A stretch of 9,566 bases of DNA from NCBI GenBank assembly GCA_045534775.1, contig JAZSKI010000018.1:1-9566 (forward strand), written 5' to 3'. The notes below the pieces were generated by a model. The model saw only the letters and a program-made list of their open reading frames with translations. It was not told the DNA's origin and searched no databases. Positions 1 to 6,404 of this stretch are shown in pieces (within the stretch, counting starts at the first letter, position 1; each line of letters starts with the position of its first letter). A program made the translations under genes and the position numbers. Source of the DNA: JAZOTK01 sp045534775 (GTDB lineage: Bacteria; Bacillota; Clostridia; RUG12999).

Positions 1-975
1 AAACCATATTATTGGGACCCTGCAACAGTTGCAGGAATTATTGACAACAGACAATACACAGGATGTACTGTGAACTTTAAGACAACAACTGTAAGCTACA
101 AGGTACATAAGGTTATCCATAAATCCGAAAATGAGCAACAAATTATCCCTAACACACAAGATGCAATAATAACTGAAGATTTATGGCTCAGAGTTCAGGA
201 GCTTCGTCAGCATAAAAGAAGACCAACATCAACGGGCAGAACAAGTCTGTTTTCGGGATTGGTATATTGCCCTGATTGCGGAGCAAAATTACATTTCGCT
301 GCTGCTAAAAGCATGACACGACAGCAAGAGCATTTCAGGTGTTCAAATTACAAAAGCGGACGGGGCGAGTGTCAAATACATTTCATAAGAGATGTTGTTC
401 TTGAAAGAATTGTTTTCGAGGCAATAAGTAACTTGGCTGATTTCGTAAGATGCTATGAACCGGTGTTTCTGTACCTTATGGCAACAAAAAATCAGACCGT
501 AAGAAAAACCGAACTCCAAAAACTTAAAACAAAAGTTGAAAGTGGAAAGAGAAGAATATCCGAACTCGATTTGATTATATCCCGAATTTACGAAGATAAT
601 ATCTTGGGCAAATTAAGCGATGACAGATATTCCCGTATGGCTTCTATGTACGAAAATGAACAAAGAGAGCTTATTGAAACAATATCCAAAAGTGAACGGG
701 AATTGGAAAAGGCAGAGCAACAGAATATTGATATGCGGCTTCTGCTAAAAACTTTGAGAGAGCTAACCGATTTCAGAGAGCTTACACCTACAATAGTTAA
801 TTCTCTGATACAAAGAATAGAAGTTCACAACAACGACAAATACGACGGTCATTGTCATGTGAAGGTTGATATTTATTTTACTGCCGTTGGAATGATTGAT
901 ATTCCTGATGAAAAAGAAATATTGGATATAATAAATAAAATCCAAGAAAATCCGCAGATGTATAAGGTCGGATAA
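1..975 (+). CDS. Large serine recombinase, C-terminal part (5' end outside window)
   Basis: The reading frame is open from base 1 to the TAA at 973-975, giving 324 visible residues; the N-terminal serine resolvase domain with the catalytic Ser lies to the left. Visible are the end of the Recombinase domain (W-D-P-ATVAGIIDNRQYTG near residues 5-21), a zinc ribbon (C90-P-D-C93-G, then C114 and C124 with H127 nearby), a long charged coiled coil (about 165-250), and a tail resembling the C-terminal domain of TnpX-type clostridial recombinases (IQRIEVHNNDKYDG onward). Such enzymes excise and insert integrative elements or transposons by a serine-phosphodiester mechanism and usually sit at the element's end. 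The gene is convergent with the metal transporter gene. A GTG at 70 is an internal Val codon, not a start. Family assignment is strong; which element it moves is unknown. Confidence 0.93.
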   Translation, partial: KPYYWDPATVAGIIDNRQYTGCTVNFKTTTVSYKVHKVIHKSENEQQIIPNTQDAIITEDLWLRVQELRQHKRRPTSTGRTSLFSGLVYCPDCGAKLHFAAAKSMTRQQEHFRCSNYKSGRGECQIHFIRDVVLERIVFEAISNLADFVRCYEPVFLYLMATKNQTVRKTELQKLKTKVESGKRRISELDLIISRIYEDNILGKLSDDRYSRMASMYENEQRELIETISKSERELEKAEQQNIDMRLLLKTLRELTDFRELTPTIVNSLIQRIEVHNNDKYDGHCHVKVDIYFTAVGMIDIPDEKEILDIINKIQENPQMYKVG

Positions 976-983
976 CAAGGAAA

Positions 984-1017
984 ATGGAGTAGTTCCTTGA
1001 TTTTGGAACTACTCCAT
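984..1017 (-). terminator. Perfect 13-bp inverted repeat between convergent genes, possible terminator
   Basis: ATGGAGTAGTTCC (984-996) is exactly complementary to GGAACTACTCCAT (1005-1017), with an 8-nt loop. Read on the minus strand the stem is followed by TTTTCCTT, so it can serve as a moderate intrinsic terminator for the leftward metal transporter gene. Read on the plus strand it is followed by A residues, which is poor for the recombinase. A shorter second arm (AAGGAA at 977-982, TTCCTT at 1025-1030) flanks it. It may instead belong to the end of the integrative element. Confidence 0.55.
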
Positions 1018-1062
1018 AAAAAACTTCCTTATGTGGCTGTCGCTAAATTCACACGCCTCTTT

Positions 1063-1815
1063 TTATCCTAAATAGAAATCCATAGCAAGCATAAGGCAAA
1101 AGCCTATGAGAAGGGAATAGGTTGCACCTCGCTCACAGCCGTGAGCGTGGGTTTCGGGTATCATTTCATCACTTATGACATAAAGCATTGTACCGCCTGC
1201 GAAGGCGAGGGCAAAGGGTAAAATTGCGCTTGATATATTTACAGCAAAGAACCCTAAAAAAGTACCAAAAACTTCAACCACACCTGTCATGGTGGCGGCT
1301 GCAAAGGTGCGAGAGCGGCTCATTCCCGCCGCCAGCATGGGGGCTATTATCACCATGCCTTCGGGGATATTCTGCAAAGCTATACCTCCCGCAATGGTTA
1401 AAGCCTCGGCGGTATTTCCTGTTCCGAATCCTACGCCGGCGGCAATGCCTTCGGGCAGATTGTGTATAGCTATCGCCGTCACGAAAAGCAGAACACGGTT
1501 TAATTTCTCGCCTCGTTCGGGATGGACTTCAATATCCACTCCCGACAGCTTATGAAGATGGGGCACAAGCTTATCAAATAAATTAAGAATAAATGCACCG
1601 CAAAAAACGCCCAATATGGTAATCAGCAAATTATTACCGTACTCCAAAGACGGCATTACAAGGCCAAAAACCGCCGCACAGAGCATTACTCCTGCCGCAA
1701 AGGAAAGAATAATATCGCTGAACTTATGGGAAATGCTTTTAAAACAGAACCCGATGGCAGAACCTGCAACCGTAGCGCCGCCGACACCGAGAGCTGTTAA
1801 CAGCACAATATTCAT
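1063..1815 (-). CDS. ZIP family divalent metal transporter (GufA/ZupT-like)
   Basis: A 250-residue, strongly hydrophobic protein with about eight membrane segments, the normal size for bacterial ZIP transporters, which move Zn2+ and related divalent ions into the cytoplasm. The hallmark metal-site motifs are present: HNLPEG at 118-123 (His118, Asn119, Glu122) in the fourth helix and QNIPEG at 148-153 (Gln148, Asn149, Glu152) in the fifth. A third acidic ligand is probably in ISDEMIPE (214-221). Gln in place of His in the second motif is typical of the GufA branch, as in the Bordetella ZIP structure. A cytoplasmic loop (about 88-106) carries His and acidic residues. The ATG at 1813-1815 is preceded by AGGATGG at 1823-1829, and an own promoter lies just upstream, so it is probably transcribed alone. 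Metal specificity cannot be read from sequence. Confidence 0.93.
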   Translation of the reverse strand: MNIVLLTALGVGGATVAGSAIGFCFKSISHKFSDIILSFAAGVMLCAAVFGLVMPSLEYGNNLLITILGVFCGAFILNLFDKLVPHLHKLSGVDIEVHPERGEKLNRVLLFVTAIAIHNLPEGIAAGVGFGTGNTAEALTIAGGIALQNIPEGMVIIAPMLAAGMSRSRTFAAATMTGVVEVFGTFLGFFAVNISSAILPFALAFAGGTMLYVISDEMIPETHAHGCERGATYSLLIGFCLMLAMDFYLG

Positions 1816-1848
1816 ACAATCACCATCCTATATTATCTGGTTATAGTT

Positions 1849-1877
1849 ATTGTATCATAACTGATTGAATTTTGCAA
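1849..1877 (-). promoter_or_regulatory. Promoter of the ZIP transporter gene
   Basis: On the minus strand, TTGCAA (1872-1877) and TACAAT (1849-1854) are separated by exactly 17 bp and point at the ZIP start codon 33 bp downstream of the -10 box. The -35 box lies in the short gap between the rnhB stop codon and the ZIP gene, so ZIP need not depend on rnhB transcription. Confidence 0.75.
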
Positions 1878-1882
1878 GGGCT

Positions 1883-2599
1883 TTATATGAAATTTTTAAT
1901 AAAGGTCAGTCTGTGTTCGGGGCAGGGACCGTAATTTTTTATGGCTTCAATATGCTCACGTGTACCGTAGCCCTTGTGTTTTGAAAACCCGTACACAGGA
2001 TATTTTTCGTCTAACTCTTCCATATATCGGTCACGGCTCACCTTTGCAAGAATTGAAGCCGCCGCAATGGAAGCACTTGTAGCATCGCCGCCTATAACAC
2101 AGCGGTGAGGGATAGTCATACCTGTAATTGCATCCCCGTCAATCAGGACATAAGCAGGGGAGATTTTAAGTGCCGCTACGGATTTATTCATACTCATATA
2201 GGTTGCGTTGCGTATATTCATTTCATCTATTTCCTTGTGGTCAGCGGTAGTAACGGCATAGGCGAGAGCCTTTTCCCTTATTTCATCAAAAAGCTCATCA
2301 CGCCTTTTTACCGATAACTTCTTTGAATCGTTAAGCCCTTCTATTACCGCGTTTTCGGGCAAAATAACCGCCGCCGTATAAACGCTTCCCGCCAGAGGGC
2401 CACGACCTGCCTCATCAACTCCGCAGACAGGAGTTGCGCCGATCGCACGGTCAAACTCCACCATTTTGAGGACCCTCTCAAATTCCTCCAACCGTTTGAC
2501 AGCAGAGGAAGGAACAGCCTTCCCTGCCGCGGCAAGCTCGCCGCATCTTTTTATAAGATTTTCAACAGAAAGAGCCTTAAGCTCCTGTACAAGAGTCAT
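1883..2599 (-). CDS. rnhB: Ribonuclease HII
   Basis: A 238-residue type 2 ribonuclease H, which cuts RNA-DNA hybrids and nicks at single ribonucleotides misincorporated in DNA. The motifs are complete: GVDEAGRGPLAG (60-71) with catalytic Asp62 and Glu63, NDSKKLS (90-96), LIDGD with Asp154, GGDATSASIAAASILAKVSRD (about 170-190) with Asp172, HKGYGT (208-213) and the late His229-Arg230. The spacing of the four acidic residues equals that of the E. coli enzyme (Asp16, Glu17, Asp108, Asp126). An N-terminal extension of about 55 residues precedes the core, as in many Firmicute RNase HII proteins (Bacillus-type), and may be a substrate-binding region. The start ATG at 2597-2599 has AGAAGGA at 2610-2616 and a near-consensus promoter upstream. 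The stop codon lies just ahead of the ZIP promoter. Confidence 0.97.
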   Translation of the reverse strand: MTLVQELKALSVENLIKRCGELAAAGKAVPSSAVKRLEEFERVLKMVEFDRAIGATPVCGVDEAGRGPLAGSVYTAAVILPENAVIEGLNDSKKLSVKRRDELFDEIREKALAYAVTTADHKEIDEMNIRNATYMSMNKSVAALKISPAYVLIDGDAITGMTIPHRCVIGGDATSASIAAASILAKVSRDRYMEELDEKYPVYGFSKHKGYGTREHIEAIKNYGPCPEHRLTFIKNFI

Positions 2600-2632
2600 A
2601 AAATCACATTCCTTCTAAAATAATATACCATG

Positions 2633-2661
2633 ATTATACCATAATACAACTACAGATGCAA
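2633..2661 (-). promoter_or_regulatory. Promoter of rnhB
   Basis: On the minus strand, TTGCAT (2656-2661), a 17-bp spacer and a perfect TATAAT (2633-2638) lie 34 bp upstream of the rnhB start codon. Confidence 0.78.
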
Positions 2662-2776
2662 TAGCTTTGAACAGGATTTATTATAATGGCAGGAGAAAGC
2701 TGCCCGAAATAAAGCATTTGCCAAAGGTAAATATTTTTTTGCCGGAAGATAAGAATGGTTTAGATGCCAGTGTTTT

Positions 2777-2947
2777 TAGCTAAATTTTGCCCGATCTTGC
2801 AAAGCGAAATAATTGCTCCGCAATAGCTAAATAACTTCTTTGTAGTAGCTAAATTAAATTCGCCAAAAGCGTGCAAAGCACATTTAGCTGCCACGGGCAA
2901 TTTAGCTGAGCTTGCTCAATTTAGCTCGCCGTCAGGCGAAGTTAGCT
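2777..2947. repeat. Array of mini-hairpins joined by AGCTAAAT / ATTTAGCT linkers
   Basis: Three AGCTAAAT linkers (2778-2785, 2825-2832, 2847-2854) are followed by three ATTTAGCT linkers (2882-2889, 2900-2907, 2919-2926) and a variant AGTTAGCT (2940-2947), so the orientation flips in the middle. Between the linkers sit short hairpins of unrelated sequence but similar shape: ATTGC-TCC-GCAAT (2812-2824), ACTTC-TTT-GTAGT with one mismatch (2834-2846), GTGC-AAA-GCAC (2871-2881), TGCC-ACG-GGCA (2889-2899), TGAGC-TT-GCTCA (2907-2918) and TCGCC-GTCA-GGCGA (2926-2939). The stems differ in sequence while their pairing is kept. Left linkers can pair with right linkers, so the whole could form one multibranched structure. 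No open reading frame explains it. I do not know a name for this family. Confidence 0.8.
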
Positions 2948-2948
2948 G

Positions 2949-2988
2949 AAAAAAAGACAGATTTCTTTGCCAAAATCTGTCTTTTTTT
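2949..2988 (-). terminator. Intrinsic terminator after tRNA-Arg (bidirectional form)
   Basis: A perfect 16-bp stem, A7-GACAGATTT (2949-2964) with AAATCTGTC-T7 (2973-2988), and an 8-nt loop. Read leftward it starts 1 bp after the tRNA CCA and ends in a run of seven T, ideal for stopping the minus-strand tRNA transcript. The A run on the other side lets it work in the plus direction too. Confidence 0.92.
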
Positions 2989-2989
2989 A

Positions 2990-3066
2990 TGGCGCGCTGT
3001 AAGGGATTCGAACCCCTGACCTACTGGTTCGTAGCCAGTCACTCTATCCAGCTGAGCTAACAGCGC
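2990..3066 (-). tRNA. tRNA-Arg (anticodon ACG)
   Basis: A 77-nt tRNA with encoded CCA (TGG at 2990-2992 on the plus strand). The acceptor stem GCGCTGT/ACAGCGC pairs 7 of 7, the D arm has the usual AGCTCAGC-TGGATAGAG form, and the T arm contains GGTTCGAATCC. The anticodon stem ACTGG/CCAGT closes the loop CTACGAA, so the anticodon is ACG; its A34 is normally deaminated to inosine to read CGU, CGC and CGA. It has its own promoter upstream and a terminator directly downstream, so it is an independent single-tRNA transcript. Confidence 0.97.
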
Positions 3067-3085
3067 ATTTATTCATAACATATTA

Positions 3086-3114
3086 ATTATATCAGTTTTC
3101 TGCGCGAATTGCAA
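3086..3114 (-). promoter_or_regulatory. Promoter of tRNA-Arg
   Basis: On the minus strand, TTGCAA (3109-3114), a 17-bp spacer and a perfect TATAAT (3086-3091) lie about 20 bp before the mature tRNA 5' end. A GC-rich GCGCG patch sits inside the spacer. Confidence 0.85.
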
Positions 3115-3198
3115 GGGAAATTTTTATAATTTTAAATTTTTATTGCTTTTAAACAAAAGACAACAGGTTTTTGATATAATTTTTATGGGATATAGCAA

Positions 3199-4044
3199 CT
3201 ATTCACTGCCTTTTCTGTATTTGGCGGGGGTTATGCCTTTTATAAGCTTGAAGGTTTTTATAAAATAACTTAAATCGTTGAACCCTGATGAGAAAGCAAT
3301 ATCCGTTACGCTGAGGTCGGTGTTGAGCAGCATTTTCGATGCCTTTTCAATCCTGTAGGTATTCAGATATTCAATAGGCGTCTGCCTTGTCATATTGCGG
3401 AAAAATGAGCAAAAATATTTTGATGACATCTCCGCCACCTGTGCCATATCGTCCAGAGAAATTTGTTTATCAAAATTACTTCTTATATAGGACAGAACCT
3501 TTTTCAGCTTGGGAACGGTCTTATCGGCAGTTACGCTGCTGTCGCCGGAAAGGTCGTATATATGCCCGTCAATAATTATACCAAACAGTGTGAACAGCGA
3601 GCCGACAACCTTGAATTTATAGCCTGATGACTTATTTTTCATAATCTCAAAAACCTCACCGACTGCTTTGTGAAATTCCGGCGAAGCAGCAGGAATAAAC
3701 TCACGAACGTGATATTCGTTGTTCATAAGCCCTTCAAAAAAGTAATAACTCATATTGTGTGCCACGTCAAAGAGGCTGATGTCAAAAACGAGACATTCGT
3801 AAATACAATTTTCGGGAATGGCGCTGTGGACGGTTTCAGGATTTACAAAGACTATATCGCCGGGTTGAGCTATATATGAACGGTTATTAAGGCGTATGTT
3901 TAAATTGCCGTCAATTACGCGGATAATCTCTATATCACCGTGCCAATGAGAGGACATTTCATATCGTATATGCCCCTTATCTATAATATGTACTTCTATG
4001 GGGAAATCCGACGTTCCTCGCTGTTTCAGTTCGTTATAACTCAT
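3199..4044 (-). CDS. AraC family transcriptional regulator with N-terminal cupin domain
   Basis: A 281-residue regulator. An N-terminal cupin sugar-sensing domain occupies about 15-95, with HWHGDIEI at 33-40 (the H-x-H-x3-E pattern), PGD at 61-63 and a further His at TVH (73). The C-terminal double helix-turn-helix spans about 181-277 and ends in the AraC signature GFNDLSYFIKTFK...ITPAKYRK (254-277). The reading frame extends 12 bp further to a TTG at 4054-4056. The ATG at 4042-4044 is the better start, because GGAGGAG (4048-4054) lies at the ideal distance from it and overlaps that TTG. The gene is divergent from fucI with a 173-bp shared region, so it is probably the fucI activator and may respond to L-fucose, L-fuculose or D-arabinose. 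The link is inferred from position; the ligand is not readable from sequence. Confidence 0.93.
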   Translation of the reverse strand: MSYNELKQRGTSDFPIEVHIIDKGHIRYEMSSHWHGDIEIIRVIDGNLNIRLNNRSYIAQPGDIVFVNPETVHSAIPENCIYECLVFDISLFDVAHNMSYYFFEGLMNNEYHVREFIPAASPEFHKAVGEVFEIMKNKSSGYKFKVVGSLFTLFGIIIDGHIYDLSGDSSVTADKTVPKLKKVLSYIRSNFDKQISLDDMAQVAEMSSKYFCSFFRNMTRQTPIEYLNTYRIEKASKMLLNTDLSVTDIAFSSGFNDLSYFIKTFKLIKGITPAKYRKGSE

Positions 4045-4047
4045 AAG

Positions 4048-4054
4048 CTCCTCC
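4048..4054 (-). promoter_or_regulatory. Ribosome binding site that fixes the araC-family gene start
   Basis: GGAGGAG on the minus strand, 3 bp before the ATG at 4042-4044. Its presence makes the upstream in-frame TTG an unlikely start. Confidence 0.8.
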
Positions 4055-4082
4055 AAATCTGAATATTATCATACTTTTTTAT

Positions 4083-4112
4083 ATTATAACACAAGTAATA
4101 TATAAAATTCAA
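4083..4112 (-). promoter_or_regulatory. Promoter of the AraC-family gene
   Basis: On the minus strand, TTGAAT (4107-4112), an 18-bp spacer and TATAAT (4083-4088) precede the start codon by about 38 bp. The -35 box overlaps the first copy of the 14-bp direct repeat, which would allow autoregulation. Confidence 0.6.
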
Positions 4113-4149
4113 GTATATAATTATATTTGTAGAGAAATATATAAAATTC
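4097..4149. repeat. 14-bp direct repeat in the araC-type/fucI intergenic region, candidate operator
   Basis: AATATATAAAATTC occurs exactly at 4097-4110 and again at 4136-4149, 39 bp apart in phase. AraC-type proteins bind direct repeats, and the second copy lies where the fucI -35 box would be (relative to TATATT at 4163-4168), as expected for an activator that replaces a missing -35. The low complexity of the repeat tempers this. Confidence 0.45.
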
Positions 4150-4162
4150 GGCGGCAAAAAGG

Positions 4163-4168
4163 TATATT
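4163..4168 (+). promoter_or_regulatory. Candidate -10 box of fucI
   Basis: TATATT about 50 bp before the fucI ATG. No TTGACA-like -35 is found 16-18 bp upstream; that position (about 4140-4145) falls within the second direct repeat, consistent with an activator-dependent promoter. AT-rich alternatives exist, so the call is weak. Confidence 0.35.
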
Positions 4169-4202
4169 TATGTACATAGTGCTGAATTTGTTTAATAATT
4201 TT

Positions 4203-4210
4203 AAGGAGGA
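4203..4210 (+). promoter_or_regulatory. Ribosome binding site of fucI
   Basis: AAGGAGGA, an almost perfect anti-16S match, 7 bp before the ATG at 4218. It decides this start over the ATG at 4170. Confidence 0.85.
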
Positions 4211-4217
4211 AAAAATT

Positions 4218-6056
4218 ATGGCAAACAAATCTTTAATCGGCGGATATCCTGTTATCGGCATTCGCCCTGCTATTGACGGCAGACAAGGTCCTATGCAGCT
4301 TCGTAACAGCTTAGAGGACAAAACAATGGCGTTAGCTAATGCGGCTAAAAAATTATTTGAGGAAAATCTTTGCTATTCTGACGGTACTCCCGTTAAGGTA
4401 GTTGTTGCAGACAAATCAATAGGTCGTGTTCCCGAAGCGGCGGCTTGTGCTGAAAAATTCCGCAAGGAGGGCGTTGATATTACATTGACAGTTGCTCCCT
4501 GCTGGTGCTACGGCTCCGAAACAATGGATATGGATCCTATGACAATTAAAGGTGTATGGGGCTTCAACGGTACAGAAAGACCCGGCGCGGTTTATCTTGC
4601 TGCTGTTCTTGCAGGTCACGCTCAGAAGGGACTTCCTGCTTTTGGTATCTACGGTCATGAGGTTCAGGACCGCGAGGATATAGAAAAAATCCCCGAAGAT
4701 GTTAAAGAAAAGCTTCTCAGATTCGGTCGCGCTGCTGTTGCTGCTGCAACAATGCGTGGCAAATCATACCTGCAGATTGGTTCCCAGTGTATGGGTATCG
4801 CAGGCTCTATCATTGACCAGGATTTCATAGAAAGCTATCTCGGTATGCGTGTTGAATCCATTGACGAGGTTGAAATCTTAAGAAGAATGGAAGAAGGCAT
4901 CTACAACAAGGAAGAGTATGAAAAGGCTCTTGCTTGGACGAAAGAACACTGCAAAGAGGGTAGAGATGACAACCCTGAATCTATTGAATTCCTTGGCGAA
5001 CAGCGCCGCATCAAATTTACTGATGAAGAAAAAGAAAAACAGTGGGAATTCACAATCAAAATGTATATCATCATCAAAGACCTTATTATGGGTAATGCTA
5101 ATTTGCCCGATGGTTTTGGTGAAGAAACTGTAGGTCATAACGCTATTGCGGCGGGCTTCCAGGGTCAGAGACAGTGGACCGACCATTGGCCGAACTGCGA
5201 CTATCCCGAAGCTATTTTGAACTCTTCCTTCGACTTTGAAGGCAAAAAAGAGCCTATCATCTTAGCTACTGAAAATGACGTATTAAACGGTCTCGGCATG
5301 CTCTTTGGTAAGCTTCTTACAAACCGTGCTCAGATTTTTGCCGATGTTCGTACCTTCTGGTCACCTGAAGCTACAAAACGTGTTACAGGCTATGATTTTG
5401 AAGGCAAAGCTAAGGAAAACGGCGGTATCATCCACCTTATCAACTCCGGCGCCGCATGTCTTGATGCCTGTGGCGAATGTACAGATGAAAACGGTAACGC
5501 TATTATGAAAAAATGGTGGGAAGTTACCGATGAAGATATTAAGAAGATGACTGACGCTACAGTATGGTGTGAAGCAGGCTTTGATAATTTCCGCGGAGGC
5601 GGTTTCTCATCCAGTTATACAACAAGAGCTGAAATGCCTGTTACTATGACACGTCTTAACCTGGTTAAGGGCTTAGGTCCTGTGCTTCAGATTGCTGAAG
5701 GCTGGACAGTTAAACTTCCCGATGAGGTTTCAGATGTTCTTATGGAACGTACTAACCCCACATGGCCTTGTACATGGTTCGCTCCCCGCTGTGACGGAAA
5801 AGAAGGCAGTCCCTTCAAAACCGCTTATGACGTAATGAACAACTGGGGTGCTAACCACGGTGCTATCAGCTACGGACACATAGGTGCAGACCTTATTACT
5901 CTTTGCTCAATCCTCAGAATTCCCGTATGTATGCACAACGTACCTGAAGATAAGATTTTCAGACCTGCTGCTTGGAATGCCTTTGGTATGGATAAGGAAG
6001 GTCAGGACTACAGAGCTTGCGCAGCTTACGGTCCTATGTACAAAAACTACAGATAA
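4218..6056 (+). CDS. fucI: L-fucose isomerase
   Basis: A 612-residue enzyme (E. coli FucI is about 590) that interconverts L-fucose and L-fuculose, and usually D-arabinose and D-ribulose, in the cytoplasm with Mn2+. The three metal and catalytic residues known from E. coli (Glu337, Asp361, His528) align with Glu352 in ATENDVLNG, Asp376 in FADVRTFWSPEA and His547 in NWGANHG. Further family blocks are GIRPAIDGR (14-22), GFQGQRQWTD (313-322), GLGPVLQIAEGW (485-496) and the C-terminal EGQDYRAC. The start ATG at 4218 follows AAGGAGGA at 4203-4210 by 7 bp; an upstream in-frame ATG at 4170 lacks such a site and would add 16 atypical residues. It is followed immediately by a terminator and not by fucK, fucA or fucP. 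Codon use is smooth and highly expressed in style. Confidence 0.96.
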   Translation: MANKSLIGGYPVIGIRPAIDGRQGPMQLRNSLEDKTMALANAAKKLFEENLCYSDGTPVKVVVADKSIGRVPEAAACAEKFRKEGVDITLTVAPCWCYGSETMDMDPMTIKGVWGFNGTERPGAVYLAAVLAGHAQKGLPAFGIYGHEVQDREDIEKIPEDVKEKLLRFGRAAVAAATMRGKSYLQIGSQCMGIAGSIIDQDFIESYLGMRVESIDEVEILRRMEEGIYNKEEYEKALAWTKEHCKEGRDDNPESIEFLGEQRRIKFTDEEKEKQWEFTIKMYIIIKDLIMGNANLPDGFGEETVGHNAIAAGFQGQRQWTDHWPNCDYPEAILNSSFDFEGKKEPIILATENDVLNGLGMLFGKLLTNRAQIFADVRTFWSPEATKRVTGYDFEGKAKENGGIIHLINSGAACLDACGECTDENGNAIMKKWWEVTDEDIKKMTDATVWCEAGFDNFRGGGFSSSYTTRAEMPVTMTRLNLVKGLGPVLQIAEGWTVKLPDEVSDVLMERTNPTWPCTWFAPRCDGKEGSPFKTAYDVMNNWGANHGAISYGHIGADLITLCSILRIPVCMHNVPEDKIFRPAAWNAFGMDKEGQDYRACAAYGPMYKNYR

Positions 6057-6068
6057 TACATAACATAG

Positions 6069-6103
6069 AAAAAGGGTCTCTGCTTGATGCGGAGACCCTT
6101 TTT
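6069..6103 (+). terminator. Intrinsic terminator of fucI
   Basis: AAAAAGGGTCTC (6069-6080) pairs perfectly with GAGACCCTTTTT (6092-6103) around an 11-nt loop, 12 bp after the fucI stop. The T run on the right and A run on the left make it a strong terminator that also works in reverse. Confidence 0.92.
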
Positions 6104-6117
6104 GAATATTTGAAGTC

Positions 6118-6132
6118 ACAGTCGTTGACTGT
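6118..6132. repeat. Short perfect hairpin next to the transposase relic
   Basis: ACAGTC-GTT-GACTGT, a 6-bp stem with a 3-nt loop, at the 3' end of the relic. RAYT genes are often bordered by short REP-like palindromes, so this may be a residual end, but one small hairpin is weak evidence. Confidence 0.35.
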
Positions 6133-6351
6133 TATAAAAACAATCTGATTTCGCCTTTGCGGCTTTGTATCTATATATTCCCATATTTTTATAATCCTTT
6201 TCACCACGGATAATGTGGTCGTGTAAGCCCTCTCCTGCTGCAATATTGCCTGAATACATTTTTTGTTATGAATGCAGGCGGTAGCAAAAGATGCTTACGG
6301 CGTTGAATAAGCATATCCTTTTAACCTTGTCGGTTTTCGTTTTGGCAAATC
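6131..6351 (-). pseudogene. Decayed, internally deleted IS200-like (REP-associated) tyrosine transposase
   Basis: No open frame spans this stretch, but reading the minus strand across frames recovers both ends of a Y1/RAYT transposase. From 6351 leftward: KRKPTRLKGYAYSTP, then an in-frame stop at 6295-6297 where the family has GAYFITICT, then a degraded A-S-F-A-T-A-C followed by IHNKKC. Then QQERAY (6223-6240), a frameshift to HDHIIRGEKDYKN, a shift back to IWEYIDT and another to KSDCFYN (ending at 6131). In intact relatives these blocks read roughly LKGYDYS..GAYFITICT and WQR.YHDHIIR.E.DY..IW.YI..NP..W..D. The central part with the His-hydrophobe-His motif and catalytic Tyr is missing, about 100 residues. 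What remains is about 221 bp of a gene normally near 500-600 bp. It is certainly inactive. The family match rests on my recognition of the motifs. Confidence 0.72.
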
Positions 6352-6404
6352 CGCTATTGCACATCATATAAATTATATACGGAGACGTAAAGAAATATAT
6401 TTTC

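Noticed and set aside
70..975. Recombinase starting at the GTG at 70
   Set aside because: The same frame is open and matches the family from base 1, so the GTG is an internal Val codon and the gene starts outside the window.
2777..2947. CRISPR array
   Set aside because: The linkers are only 8-9 bp, change orientation, and the intervening sequences are self-complementary and short, unlike repeats and spacers.
3143..3163. Weak hairpin downstream of the AraC-type gene as its terminator
   Set aside because: TTGCTTTTAAACAAAAGACAA pairs only with a bulge and lacks GC pairs and a clean T run; not strong enough to call.
3171..3180. Plus-strand TTGATATAAT as a promoter
   Set aside because: It sits at the 3' side of a minus-strand gene in AT-rich DNA with no plus-strand gene downstream.
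4042..4056. TTG start for the AraC-type regulator
   Set aside because: The TTG overlaps the GGAGGAG ribosome site that serves the ATG at 4042-4044.
6034..6243. 69-residue minus-strand ORF as a small gene
   Set aside because: It runs through the fucI terminator into the fucI end. Its recognisable part is one frame of the decayed transposase.
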